A stretch of 64,000 bases of DNA from Diospyros lotus (taxonomy: Eukaryota > Streptophyta > Magnoliopsida > Ericales > Ebenaceae): positions 7,301,343-7,365,342 of the forward strand of contig NW_026267104.1 of NCBI RefSeq assembly GCF_014633365.1. The letters are read 5' to 3'. Shown here one piece after another: positions 34,607 to 45,815 of the stretch. Position 1 is the first letter of the stretch. Each line of letters opens with the position of its first letter. Below the pieces are notes generated by a model. It saw nothing but the letters and a program-made list of their open reading frames with translations, did no database searches and was not told the DNA's origin. The translations under genes and the position numbers were made by a program.

Positions 34607-36583
34607 CCAAACCAAACATTGGCTTCTCGCGACATATTATATATAGGAATGATCCAAGTAGCTAGAGTGCCCCTCTTATAGCTAGTCAATAGCGGAATTA
34701 ATCTAGTGTCTAAAAGCTAATTAAGCTGGCGAGCATATATATATAATTAATTAATAATGATTAAGAAAAGAAAGAGCAACAACGTGTAGACAACGTTGCG
34801 GAGACAAATGAGAATGCTGAGCTTTAACGAGGCAGCAACACAGACAAGAGTCTTTCGATCCCTGGCATCTCGTCTCATCTCATTCCTCAACGACGGCCCA
34901 CCACCACCACTTCCTCCTCGCTCGCATCCCAACTCCGCCTCGGGAACTTTCGCTGTCCCGCCGCCACCAGCTTTAAAGCCAACAGAAATCCACCACCCCC
35001 GCCACCACCCAACACCGCCCACTGTGCGTGTTGTACTAACATCAGCAACATGAGTAGTCACGAGACCTCATCACCATCGTAATAAAGGACCGTCTATTCA
35101 AAAGCAGGCGAACCAACCATGGCCATGGAAGAGTCAGTAAGGTGGGGCTAATTAATTGGCTCTGGTCCACCACCACCCCAAAAACACAACAAAAATACAA
35201 AACTGTTGTCTGATTGTTCCAAGCTTCATTTAAAAACTTTAAATTTCAATAAATACATATAAATGTCTACATCAAAGATATAGCATAACAAAAATTTAAA
35301 TTCATTACCTCATAGTTAACATAAGATATTAATAACTATCTGGATTAGGTAACTTTAGCGATAATAAGCATTTATTTTGAAATGGTAAAATACAGAGTCA
35401 TATAATGTCATTTCCACAATAATTTTTTCACATATATAACATTAGGCAGAAAAACAAGAACAGAATGGGCTTTTTGGCGGCCCAACCAATAGCGGACTCC
35501 ATCCACGTGGCAGGCTTGCTTGTTCACATGGGTTTGCACCACGTGGCAGTGTGACCGTTATTGGCGGTTAAGGCACCCTCGCTTGTCCCTTGCAAGACGA
35601 ACAATGGAAGATGGTCCGCCTCTCCACGTCTCCCTCTCTCTCTCTCTCTCTCTCCAATCTTAATCACATACCATAGACAAACACATTCGAAGGAAACATG
35701 ATAAATTGGGCATTGTAAACATTTATGAGTTTCAATTATGGAGCTTAATATACCTAGTTTTATAAAACAATAAAATGATATATATTTTATTTGGTTTCTA
35801 AAATATAAATTATGATGATGAAACATATATACCCTTAATGTCCAGTTGGTATGAAGAGGAAATCCACTTTGTATGCTTTACATAATCAACCAAGCACAGC
35901 CCGCCTTATCCGATCCAAAGAAACTAAAATTTGAATATCATGATAATCTTTCTAACTAGTTTGCTCGTTCTCTTGCAAGAGACAGGGTAGGCCTAATATA
36001 TATATATATATATTGAGGCGATCTTGTCCTTTTCCAACTCAAATGAACTAAAAAGGGTTCTTACTTTCGCCATTAATTTAGAATAATCCTCGTAAACTGT
36101 AACCTTTTCAGGGTAAATAATTAAGCTTAAAATCTTTATACAAAGATGAGGAGTGGAGTTCCTCGTGGAAGCAAATATGGACGACAGCTAGCTAGCTCAT
36201 GAACTCGTGTTTTCTTTTTCACATTCTCATGCCAAGAAAAATCTCTGTATATTTACCAGAAATTTAGCTCAAATTAAGTTCATTTCTCTCTTTCCCAATT
36301 GATTGAAAGGAAAGGGACAAAAGGGAGGTCACCCATATCGCGATTTCTGCTCCCACCGTTCGTCCCCCATACACTTGCATGTTCTTCAAAAGAAGCTCTT
36401 TACTCCTCCACCCAAAAAAAAAAAAAAAACCTAGCTACATTTAATGCTGCTTTTTCATTCTTGTTATATACGTATATATATATATATATATATCTCAGGG
36501 ACTAATACGCGTCATCAGGCCCTAGACAAGATTTTCTTAATTTTGCGAGCATCTTCCAGTCTTCCGCATCTTGCTTAATTAGT
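33699..36583. promoter_or_regulatory. Intergenic region and upstream region of the RGF gene
   Basis: Two identical G-box/ABRE motifs CCACGTGGCA lie at 35503-35512 and 35539-35548, and a CCACGTC at 35624-35630, about 1 kb upstream of the RGF start. A (GA)n tract lies near 34579-34607, a (CT)n tract near 35633-35654 and a (TA)n run near 36474-36493, which may supply the TATA region. A proline-rich frame at 34796-35053 is open on both strands and has no recognised domain. Near 33725, AATTACAATAACTCCCTGA-like text resembles a common plant repeat. No other gene is supported. Confidence 0.45.
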
Positions 36584-37184
36584 ATGTCAATTATATCTTC
36601 TCTGCTTCTGCTTCTTCTGTGCATTTCTTTGCATGCATGCCACGCTCGGCGTCTCAGTGAGACTCAAGAGGCCGAAAAAAAGGTTGGTCGATCCAAGCTC
36701 TTCTTCCACTTCTTATAAATTCTCATTATTTGATAATTTGCCATGCATGAAGGTTTAAGCTATATATATATGGTGCCAATAAGGGTTTCATAGTCTTACA
36801 ATGTAAGATATATATCTTTTTATATGAAAAATCTGTTAAATCACACTTCTACACTGTATGAAATTTGTTCCTCAGAATGATCAGGTGGCCAATAGTTATG
36901 CAAGAGCACCAGCTATCGCAAAGTTGAAGCCTGCTGCTTTCTCAAACAAATTACTTGGAGAAAGGAATAATGGAGAGAGTATGGTGAAGCCAATATTAGA
37001 AGGTGACAAAGATGGTGACAAGGCAACCAGTTCAAAGACCAAAGAGGGGAAAGGGCAAAGCGGTGGTGAGTCTCCTGTTGCTATTTCATGGCACATGCGT
37101 CGCAAGAGAAGGGGTGAGCGGCAGCAACCTGGCTTCGATTTGGACTATTTACCGCCAAAAACCCATCCTCCTGTTCACAATTGA
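36584..37184 (+). CDS. RGF: RGF / GOLVEN / CLEL peptide hormone precursor (two exons)
   Basis: RGF/GLV/CLEL genes encode secreted, tyrosine-sulfated peptides sensed by RGFR/RGI receptor kinases. They act in root meristem maintenance, gravitropism and lateral root development. Exon 1 (36584-36682, 33 codons) encodes MSIISSLLLLLLCISLHACH-A, a clear signal peptide, then RRLSETQEAEKK. It ends at AAG/GTTGGT. Exon 2 starts after TTCCTCAG at 36876 and runs to TGA at 37182-37184. The intron is phase 0, and the spliced product is 135 residues. The middle is a variable, charged propeptide. A basic RRKRR stretch precedes the C-terminal hormone DYLPPKTHPPVHN (37143-37181). It has the Asp-Tyr needed for sulfation, prolines for hydroxylation, and the terminal His-Asn. 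Length, gene structure and motif fit the family. I cannot assign the specific paralog. Confidence 0.92.
37143..37181 (+). other. Mature RGF-type peptide coding segment
   Basis: The last 13 codons encode DYLPPKTHPPVHN directly before the stop. Family knowledge predicts sulfation of the Tyr by TPST, hydroxylation at a proline, and release by subtilases. Confidence 0.9.
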
Positions 37185-38095
37185 TCACTTCTGAATTTAT
37201 TAGTTTCAGAGGATATATAATTAAGCATATCTTTAGCTATTTATGAAGCTATAACATATACATTATCATGTTCCTTTTCTCTGCTTTTGCGATGTAATTA
37301 AATCATATAACTGTTTTGAAGAGATTCCACCACGAAAATCAATCTATGAGTCCTTCATCAGAAAATGCAGCTGCTTCTTCGAATCTTATTCTTCTCACCG
37401 CCACTGATAAAGCTTGAGTGAGTTTATTGATACACGTACAAATAGTAGTGATTGTCGGTTTTTATTAATAGTAAAAAAAAAAAAACCTTAATTAGTGATA
37501 TTACCATATATATGCAAGGGTGCTTATGGGATTGGTTTTGCTTAGATGATACATGCAGGCCTAGCTGCATCAAAGGCAAGCATCCATATGCATGCACTGA
37601 AGAGGCTGAAGGGTCAATTTATCTTACTAAATACATTTAACGTGTAATTACATAACCTATTAATTATAATTACCAAAAATGTATATCCTCTCAAATAACT
37701 TATATAAGTGCCAAAACATCACCGTCACATCATTTTAATAAAATTTTCTTTGCAATAGGTATAAATCATTTTCCATGTATGACAGATTTTAATTAATTTG
37801 TCCTAGACAATCTTCGATTTTAGTTTCAAAGGGTAATTAATTAATATTGTTTCTTTTGGTCATCTCAAATCATTCCTTGAAGTTAATTAATAGAAGAGTT
37901 CCACTTGTTCGTTCCTATGACCATTTCAGAGGAAAAAAAATTTGAAATAAAACAGAAAATTAGCATGGCTCAGTACACAGATGAGACGCACAAATCAAGA
38001 AATGTCCAAGTTTTTAATGAAAAAAAATAATTTCATATAAAATTTCACGCATTTTTTTCTTGACAATAAGAGAAATATTAAGAGTATTAACTCAA
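37185..38095. other. 3' flank of the RGF gene and intergenic DNA
   Basis: AT-rich sequence. A Cys-rich frame at 37512-37640 is noted as a finding. No other gene or bounded repeat was seen. Confidence 0.45.
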
Positions 38096-38269
38096 GAAAA
38101 ATGTTATTGATACATCATTGTATACATTTTAGACTATACAATGATGTACTTATGTCTAAAATGCCCTCACCCAAGGTGGTGAGACGCAATGAGATGAGGA
38201 GTATTTATGTCATTTATATATCTTGTGTAGCTCAAGATATACATAAATTATGTACAAATAACATAATCC
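38096..38269. mobile_element. Mutator-type MITE 1
   Basis: The 174-bp element is flanked by a perfect 9-bp direct repeat TTAACTCAA (38087-38095 and 38270-38278), the duplication size of Mutator-like elements. Its ends are inverted: GAAAAATGTTATTGATAC at the left and, reverse complemented, GGATTATGTTATTTGTAC at the right. A perfect 14-bp stem TACATCATTGTATA with a 10-base loop lies just inside the left end. No coding capacity. Confidence 0.85.
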
Positions 38270-38308
38270 TTAACTCAATAAGATTATTTAGTTGTTGTCT
38301 CAAAAAAA

Positions 38309-38492
38309 AATCATGCTAGATATACATTATTTTTGTACATCTTGAGCTACATAAAGGGGTATTATAACCAAAATACCCCTCGTCTCCATGCGTCTCATGC
38401 GCCTCTATACACCTTATGAGGGATATTTTTATTATTGATACACCTTTGTGTAGTCTAAGATATACACAAAAGTATACCAATAGCATTATTCC
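38309..38492. mobile_element. Mutator-type MITE 2, related to MITE 1
   Basis: The ends share ATGCTA.ATATAC / GGAATAATGCTATTGGTATAC (reverse complement), similar to MITE 1. An internal CTTGAGCTACATAA segment is the inverse of MITE 1's TTGTGTAGCTCAAG. The flanks TCAAAAAAA (38300-38308) and TCAAAAAAT (38493-38501) agree at 8 of 9 positions. The left edge is uncertain by a few bases because it lies in an A-run. Confidence 0.7.
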
Positions 38493-38501
38493 TCAAAAAA
38501 T

Positions 38502-39880
38502 AAATATTCCCGCTGCTTATAGAGTATGGTTGCATAAAAATTTAATGAAGGTACTTAGTTGTTCATTATTCCTACAAAAATCTCATGCTAAAACATTTTT
38601 TATTACATCGTAATCCAGCATCTCATTACTCATACATTATATTATTGGTCTGAGACTATGAAAATTTTACCGCTCACAATCAATCACTTTAGCTACCACC
38701 TCAACGATAATTTAATACATTTGGCACAACCCTTTTTCCTTCATTTATTGCTAATGAACCTCAACGGTTCCGAAGTAGAAATATGCACCTGAAATGCGAA
38801 ATCATGTTAAAAAACTCTTTAAGACTATTAACATTCAGAAAATTAACGAAAAGATTTATGAATTGTGATTTTAGATATTTTTACTACAATATTACGACCA
38901 CATCCATCACTGTCACTATCTCCATCAATCAGCGTCACCTTCACAAAAAGAAAAATAAAGCATTGTAAAATTGTATTTTTCGTAGAGCGCACATGCATTT
39001 GAGTGAATGGACGTCCAATGATACTGTGAAAACGTGGTGGTTGAATCCTCATAAATGATGGAGGCAGTTACTAGTTAGTAGTCCATCTATTCTACACTTT
39101 TCAGTTGAAAATGACATATTGCCACGTGGAGTTTAAAATTTTGCCTTAAAATCCTATGCTAGGCGGGGTATACAGTCCCACTAGTGAACCCGGCTAGCTA
39201 CTAAGAATTCCCCACGTTCTTATATTGAATCTCTCCTTTTTTTTCCTCTTTCCGTTGGTGAATATCATGTACATATATAAATTATGTATGTATTTTTCAA
39301 CTATATGCATTTAAATTCTCGTTTTCTCAATATTCATACTTTCAACACTATTTATTCATAGTGGGTATTTTACCATTATCAAATAAATTCAACATAACTT
39401 ACTTCATAACATTTACCACATTCAAGATGTAAATTATAACATATAAATAATTTTGAGAGATACTATTTAAGATTAAATTTTGATTCAACATTTGTGGAGT
39501 ATTATAGATTTAATATGCCATTTTTCCCATCATATAATTTTTTTGAATTCATTTAACTGGGACCAGTATGCATTTACTTACATTCATGCGCATAGATCAA
39601 CCATAAGAAAGAATGGGCAATTCAAAAAGAATTATATATCAATGATTCCTTAAATTTTTTAGATATTTGATCAATTACCCCCAACAAATTTTGAAATTTA
39701 AGTTCAAGAACTCTAGTTCGGGAATAACAAACAGATTCACAATTATAATTAGCCACAAAAAGTTGTTCCACAAAAAGTACAACAATGCGGAATTCAAAAC
39801 AGTAAAATTTTAGATTTTTTTCCAAGATTGACAGACCATACGGACTTAATATGAAGCCAAATAATGTGAGTAATATATCA
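38502..39880. other. Intergenic, nothing recognised
   Basis: AT-rich sequence, with no open frame resembling a protein and no bounded repeat found. Confidence 0.45.
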
Positions 39881-40204
39881 AAACGAAGCTCAGGATGTCT
39901 AGTTTACATCCTAATAAATGGATCTCAATTTAGAGATGAGAATAGAAAGTTATAAGATAAAGAATACCATGTGGTCAGATTACACGAAAACAGTAAGCTA
40001 CGAATTTCTTAGCAAAAATTAATCGGGTTGTTATGGGCTCAAAATGTAACCAAATCATTTGAATAATACATCGAATTGAAGCCTATGTAGTCTAGTTTCC
40101 AATGCGTCAAATGGATCTTAAATTGGATATTATCACAAGGAGATATACCTAAAATAATGAAGCATGGTCAGATTTGCTACAGTAAATCATGAATTTGAGA
40201 GGCA

Positions 40205-40560
40205 CACTCAGATGATATGTAGTTGTGTTGAGTGAGGCATTCAGATGGATTGAGATGGCATTCGGATGGGGTGCAAGTATATATATGAGGGTCACTCGAA
40301 TGGGTCAACAGGCCATTCGAATCGGTTGTATATACATGTGATTCGAATAACATATGAATGTATATATAGGTGATTCAAATAAGTCATGGCTGATTCAAAT
40401 GGGTTTGGGTGCATGTATAGGAGTGATTCAGATCATTCCAAGGGCAATTCGGATGGCATATGTATATGGAGAGTGTGTGATTTGGATTGGGAAGTGAGTG
40501 ATTCAGATTAGGGAGTGAATGATTCAAATGGGAAGTGAGTGATTCGGATTGCTTGAGTTT
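40205..40560. repeat. ATTCGGAT / ATTCGAAT motif cluster
   Basis: About 18 copies of GATTCGGAT, CATTCGAAT, GATTCAAAT and close variants occur in 355 bp at irregular spacing. More copies follow near 40785-40960. The motif is palindromic in its ATTCGAAT form. Confidence 0.7.
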
Positions 40561-41131
40561 CTAGTGTGCAATTATCCCATTGAAACCCGATTTTGACCAT
40601 TATGCAACTCGAATCTCTCAAAACTCAAAACATAAAAGTTGTAGATATTTCTCTTTTCATTCTATAGCATCTTGAATCACCTTAATTGGAGCTCAGAAGA
40701 GAGAGTTATGCCCAAAATTCGAAAGGGTATCAAATCTATCCAGAATATGCATTTTTCATTAAAAGCCTCTATCATTCAGATTAGAGTCTTGCATTCGGAT
40801 GGATTCATATATATATATATATATATAAGTCTCTTATTTGGATAAAGGAAGAGACATCTGGATGAGACTATTCTTCTTTGTGTTTTATGTTCGAATAAGA
40901 AATGATGTATTCGAATGGATTTAGATATATATGACTTTTATATTCAGATATCTGGTTGAACATTTGGATATAACATGGAAGTAAATCTTACACAGATACA
41001 AATGAGCAAGAACTTTGTATCTTCTCTTACCTAATAAAATACCATTCACGAACAGGTTTGGGAATGAATGAATCCCCTTTCGAGACATCATAGAAACCAC
41101 GAAATGACAAGATTTTATATAAGTTATATAT

Positions 41132-41132
41132 A

Positions 41133-41165
<33 letters not shown>

Positions 41166-41184
41166 AAGAAAGAGAGAGAGACAG
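41132..41184. repeat. (GT)n(GA)n compound microsatellite
   Basis: About nine GT units are followed by GA units with AAAG interruptions. Confidence 0.9.
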
Positions 41185-41940
41185 GAGGAATACCACAAAG
41201 CATTGCACTGTAATAAAGTTTGTATAAGAGAATTTGCACTGAAGATAAAAGGGGAGTGCAAGAAAAACTTGTAGAATGTTAAAAGAGGATGCGGAAGGAA
41301 CTTGCCTGATAAAGATGCAAAAGTCCAAGAGAAGCTCCACCAACGCAATGAAAGCAATGCAGCAACGGAACGAACAGAAGTAAAAAGAGAAGAAGAAGAA
41401 GAAGAAAGCGACGGGCAATTGAACATAAGACAATATCAATAACAAATTGTTGCAAGGGTACAGGATCAGGTGCACAGAAAAAGAAAGAAAATGGGAGAGG
41501 GAGGGGTTGCGGGTTGCGCCTGTCCTCAGCAAATGACATATCTACCCCTATAATGGACAAGTTTTTTAAGGCATTTCTGACATTTGACATTTTTATTTTT
41601 AATTTTGTTTCTTATTTCACATAATAAAACCTAAATTTCCTTTATCATTGGGCCTAGGCCCAACTCAACAATTTATTAGCTTATCTGATGGCACATGAAC
41701 TCATTAACTAATTAAATGTGACCTATTACATTATTTCTTAATTTCTTAAAAATTAGACTCATACACTTATTTTCATGATCACGTGAACTATAAAATAAAA
41801 TTATATAGATTTAAAATTATTTCTATGTCATCAAAATAATTTATTGTAAAATATTAAAATACTTAGACTCACATTAGAATATCATTACACTAACATTAAA
41901 TATTAAAACACCTAAACTTAATTTAGCTAGGGTCGTTACA

Positions 41941-43789
41941 CAGAGAGAGAGAGAAGGAAATTCTATGCAAAAATTCTTACTGGCCGAGTCTATTAGTGGG
42001 GCTGTGGACTCGGTCTAGTTGTCACATTCTACGCTGGTCTTTGAGAGAGAGAGAGAGAGATATTAGTTAGAGCAAGATGAAATTATGTTTTTATCATTTT
42101 TTTAAATATTTGTAGGTGAGAATTCGATAATATAGAGAAAATTAATAGGGCACTTGTTGGAAAATATTTATATAGATAGACTGTATAATTGAATTTATAT
42201 ATCAAAAAATGAGCTTTGATCGTGTTATCTAAAACTTAAATTAATTCCCACCTCAATAATTTGTAATTTATATTATATTTTATTTTAATTTGAAAACTTG
42301 CTAAAATAAAATTTGGGTTAATAGATAATGTGGCCAAATCTTATTTTTTTTCAGTCTATTTAAACTTTTTTTTTCTCTACCATTGAGGGAAACATATTGA
42401 AGCCAATCCCCAGATGAAGAGTCGTGTATTGAAACTTTTGCTTTTTATTTTTTTTTATAATACAAAAATATGAAAATCTAAACCAAAAAAAAGATTTATG
42501 CACTCTACCATCATAAGATATATAAGAGGACTAATCCAATTAGCTTAAACCATCTCAGGGAGAAGAAACTTCTATTATTCTTTCATTAGGATTCTTGTGA
42601 CTGGTTCTTCGATTCCAAGCTTCTATTATTCTTTGTTAATTTAAAATAATGTTTCTATATAAAAAATAACTTAATTTTAATTATTATTAAATAAAAATGT
42701 GCTGAAGATATAAATTCATGAATTTAAAATTGTATGGTGTATGGATACTGAGATTTGCCTCATTGAATTAATCAAGGTTTTGACTTTCAAATCTTGAAAA
42801 ATACATTGGGATAAGTGTAAAATTTAATTAATAAGTGAATTATAACACTTGAGTCAAAGCAAAACCCGGGACAAAGATGCAGCCATTTCAAGGGTGTTTC
42901 CACCAAAATTAAATTCACATAGGGGCAATACAACCTAATTTTAAACTCCAAATAACATAACCAAGAAAAAAAGTAACAACCAATGTCGATCCTATATTAT
43001 TATTTTTGTCACAATAAAAAACAAACATCCCCAGATTCAAATCCCTAATTAAGGTGGCAAATCAAATGAATATGTCATTTCCCGATGTAATCGAAGGGAA
43101 ATTGTTTTCTTTAATTTATCTAAGGGCCTTTAAAGTATTATTAATTACTGCAGATAAAGGGATAAAAGAATCAACAAAGTTCTAATCCCTATTGCTTTTT
43201 AGAAAGCTCTCACCACATGCAGTCCAAAATAAAAAAAAGAAAATGTGATTTAAATACTTATTTGTAATATTTTTAATAATATTTATATATTAATGTATTG
43301 TATTTTATATTATATTAATATAAATATATAATTTATTAATATTACAAATAAAATAAAAATATCACAATTAAATATTTAACTGATATTTCAGATAAAGAAA
43401 ATATGAACCTTTATGCTTGTCTCGTCCAAGATCACATGAAGCTAACACATTTTTCAAGTAAATAAAATATTAACATTTGTATGTAATATTATATGAAATT
43501 AGCCCATCTATGCATGCATGCTTCCACTTTGGAAGAAGGGAATGTTTCCTGTATCTTGTGGAGATGCTAATTATATACAGACATTCAGCGTTCCCAAAGC
43601 TTCGATTCACTAAAATTGACTTCGACAGAAGATTAATTGTTTCACTGTGACATTTGTATTTGCTGGACGGAAATTCTCGATGGCCTGACATTTAGGAAAA
43701 ATTATTTCATAAAGTGCTACAAACTGGCAATTAGTTGTTGAATAAGTCCTTGACATATACCTATAATAAACTCTATAACATTTAAAAAT
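41941..43789. other. Intergenic, AT-rich, no supported gene
   Basis: Contains GA tracts at 41941-41954 and 42043-42060. A roughly 110-bp AT-rich imperfect palindrome lies around 43255-43365, with arms near ATTTGTAATATT. Nothing coding was recognised. Confidence 0.45.
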
Positions 43790-45285
43790 TATTGAGCCAA
43801 AATTGCTCCAATCAACTTAATGTATATTTTGATGTTTAACAAAACATAATTTTAGTAAAATTATTTTTTGTATATTTAAATCTCATAATGGATTTTTGAT
43901 ATATCTTATGGAAGATAATATATTTTAAGTATTATAGTATTTTGTATATCAAAATGAACCAAGAAATGCTATTTGTTTTAAGTGAAATATTAGCACATTA
44001 TAAAGGGACATATAAGAAATTATTTTTATTTTGGAAAACTATCTCCCGATATTTTGATAACTAATATTTATTGTTGTTAAAATGATTTTTAATAAATTTT
44101 TCAAAAAATAGAATGTATGTATTTTGGAGGTGATAAAATCGCTAAATTTCAAATTTGTTCTAAAACCAAAATTCTACTTTTTTATTATTATAGATTTTGA
44201 TTTTTTAGATATTTTTATTGAATCCAAATGAGAGGTACTTTTTAATTTACATTTATATATTAAAGTAAATGGAAAGTAAAATATAAATTAAAAAAAATGA
44301 ACATTTACTTAAACTAAAGAAATGTAAATATGTTGTAATATATATGTTATGGATTGTATCATCAAAGTAAAATATAATTTTTCTGAAAATCTGGACTAAG
44401 AGTTGACTTCCTGTTAGGGATAGTCGACTGTGTGTTATGCAGAGTTGATTGTAGGCCAATGAGAGTCGACTGTCGGCATCAAGAATCGATTGTTAGATTC
44501 GAGAATCGACTATGGGTGTTGCAGAGTCGACTGTCGGTTATAACAGTCGACTGTCAAACTCTAATGATCAAATTTTTTTAGTCGTTATAGATATGTTGGA
44601 AGCTTAAATATATATATATCTTCAAAAGATTTCTAGAGAAGACTAATGTACTATCAAGATCTATCATTCTAAAGCACACCCAAGCTCTCAAGCACTCAAG
44701 AAAAGCAATCCAAGACCCAAGCATTAAAGATACATCATTTGGAGCCTAAGGCAGAGAAGAAAAAGTTTTCTTCTTATGGATAACTCTTGTATTATTCATA
44801 TTTGCCTTGTAATATCATTGTGTTTATTTCCATATTAGTTCAAGATTGTTTGGACATATAATTTATTGTTATTAATTGTGGATTATGAGTGGCCTTCTAG
44901 ATCCCAAGTAATCTAGGTGTATTGTTGCATTAGTTCTCGAGGTGAGCTAATTAAGGGGAAATCTAGGTGTTGTATAAAAGTTTTCTAGGTGAACTTGTTG
45001 GAAAACCTAAGTACGGTTTTAGCGGAATCTCAAGTGTCGGGTTAACCTTGAGAGAGTAGAGTAGGTGTTGGAGACACCGAATCACTATATATTTTGTGTT
45101 AATATTGTAGTTGTTTGTGTATTTATATTACTATGACTCCCAAACAACATATATAATTATAACAAGTATTCTCTTTATTTAAGAAAATCTCAAGAGTTTT
45201 TAAAAGAGAATAATTCATTTAATAAATTTTTGTCACTCAATTCACCCCTCCTCTTAAGTGACCATTGTGTGTCAAGGGACTAACA
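43790..45285 (+). mobile_element. Solo LTR, Copia (SIRE/Maximus-like)
   Basis: The block runs from TATTGAGCCAAAATTGCTCC (the TG terminus decayed to TA) to GTGTCAAGGGACTAACA. It is flanked by a perfect 5-bp duplication AAAAT (43785-43789 and 45286-45290). Near the start, TTTTGATGTTTAACAAAAC, and near the end, CAATTCACCCCTCCTCTTAAG and GACCATTGTG, are typical of these Copia LTRs. The usual TGGTATCAGAGC primer site does not follow, so it is solo. It carries a GTCGACTGT motif cluster at 44400-44560. Confidence 0.8.
44400..44562. repeat. GTCGACTGT motif cluster in the Copia LTR
   Basis: About eight copies of AGTCGACTGT or variants (AGTTGATTGT, ATCGACTATG, AATCGATTGT) occur in 160 bp with 15-25 base spacing. 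Confidence 0.7.
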
Positions 45286-45359
45286 AAAATAACATGTTCT
45301 AAATAAACTTTTAGTATTACTACAAAAATGTAACTTTTAGAAAGAGATAATTACAGACA

Positions 45360-45812
45360 AATAATACTTTTGTCTTTTAAATAAATAAATATCAATGTAT
45401 AGACCCAATCTGATATTCCAAAATTCGAGTCGATGAGTCTTATCGAAATGCTTTCAAGCAAGGGAGTTTGAGGGATGTCGTAAAACACCTTTAACGTCAT
45501 ACTCTGCATGCCACCTTATGTGCTTAGTTGTGACATTAGATGCATACAATCTCTGTAGTCGAGGGGTTAGAGGAAAGTAGTACATCATCTTATATAGTAC
45601 ATTTGTTTTTAGTATATCTGACCCTCGACTTGGTCTCTTGTATCGAGGATGTTCACAAAACTTACAACTATTCAACTCATTGTCTTCACCCCAATATATC
45701 ATGTACCTATTGGTATAAGAGTGAATCTTCTCAACTAAACCCCATACATTGCACTAATTTCTTAGTGCTGTAGAAACTATCTATCATCACGTTCTCATCT
45801 GGAAGCAGCTCA
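45360..45812 (-). pseudogene. CACTA (En/Spm) TNP2-type transposase fragment
   Basis: TNP2 transposases move CACTA elements. In the minus strand, LLPDENVMIDSFYSTKKLV (near 45810-45750) is followed by a stop. Then 45702-45454 encodes YMIYWGEDNELNSCKFCEHP, RYK, PLTPRLQRLYAS, and HIRWHAEYD...HPSNSLA, continuing as KHFDKTH after a stop at 45453. These are the blocks between the LLPEGN and WRHFD motifs in the tnp2 family as I know it. Only about 150 codons remain, with two stops and a frame change. The upstream part is cut by the LTR that begins at 45816. Confidence 0.85.
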
Positions 45813-45815
45813 TTC

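Larger units (their letters stand above)
39880..41940. mobile_element. Gypsy LTR-like sequence (left end uncertain)
   Basis: The right end GCTAGGGTCGTTACA (to 41940) matches the terminal pattern of Tekay/Del-type LTRs, as in the 15.8-18.7 kb solo LTR. TCTAGTTTACATCC near 39898 and TAGTCTAGTTTCCAATGCGT near 40089 match a motif found inside that LTR near 18365. The segment also holds the ATTCGAAT/ATTCGGAT motif cluster and the GT/GA microsatellite. No coding region or matching target duplication was identified. Confidence 0.5.

Noticed and set aside
34747..35061. Proline-rich frame (plus) and glycine-rich frame (minus)
   Set aside because: Both strands are open over the same GC-rich stretch, the product is low-complexity, and no domain or clear promoter supports either.
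40921..41590. Minus-strand frames up to 203 codons
   Set aside because: The frames run through GT/GA microsatellites and T-rich stretches of an LTR-like region; the products are Ser/Leu/Phe low complexity.
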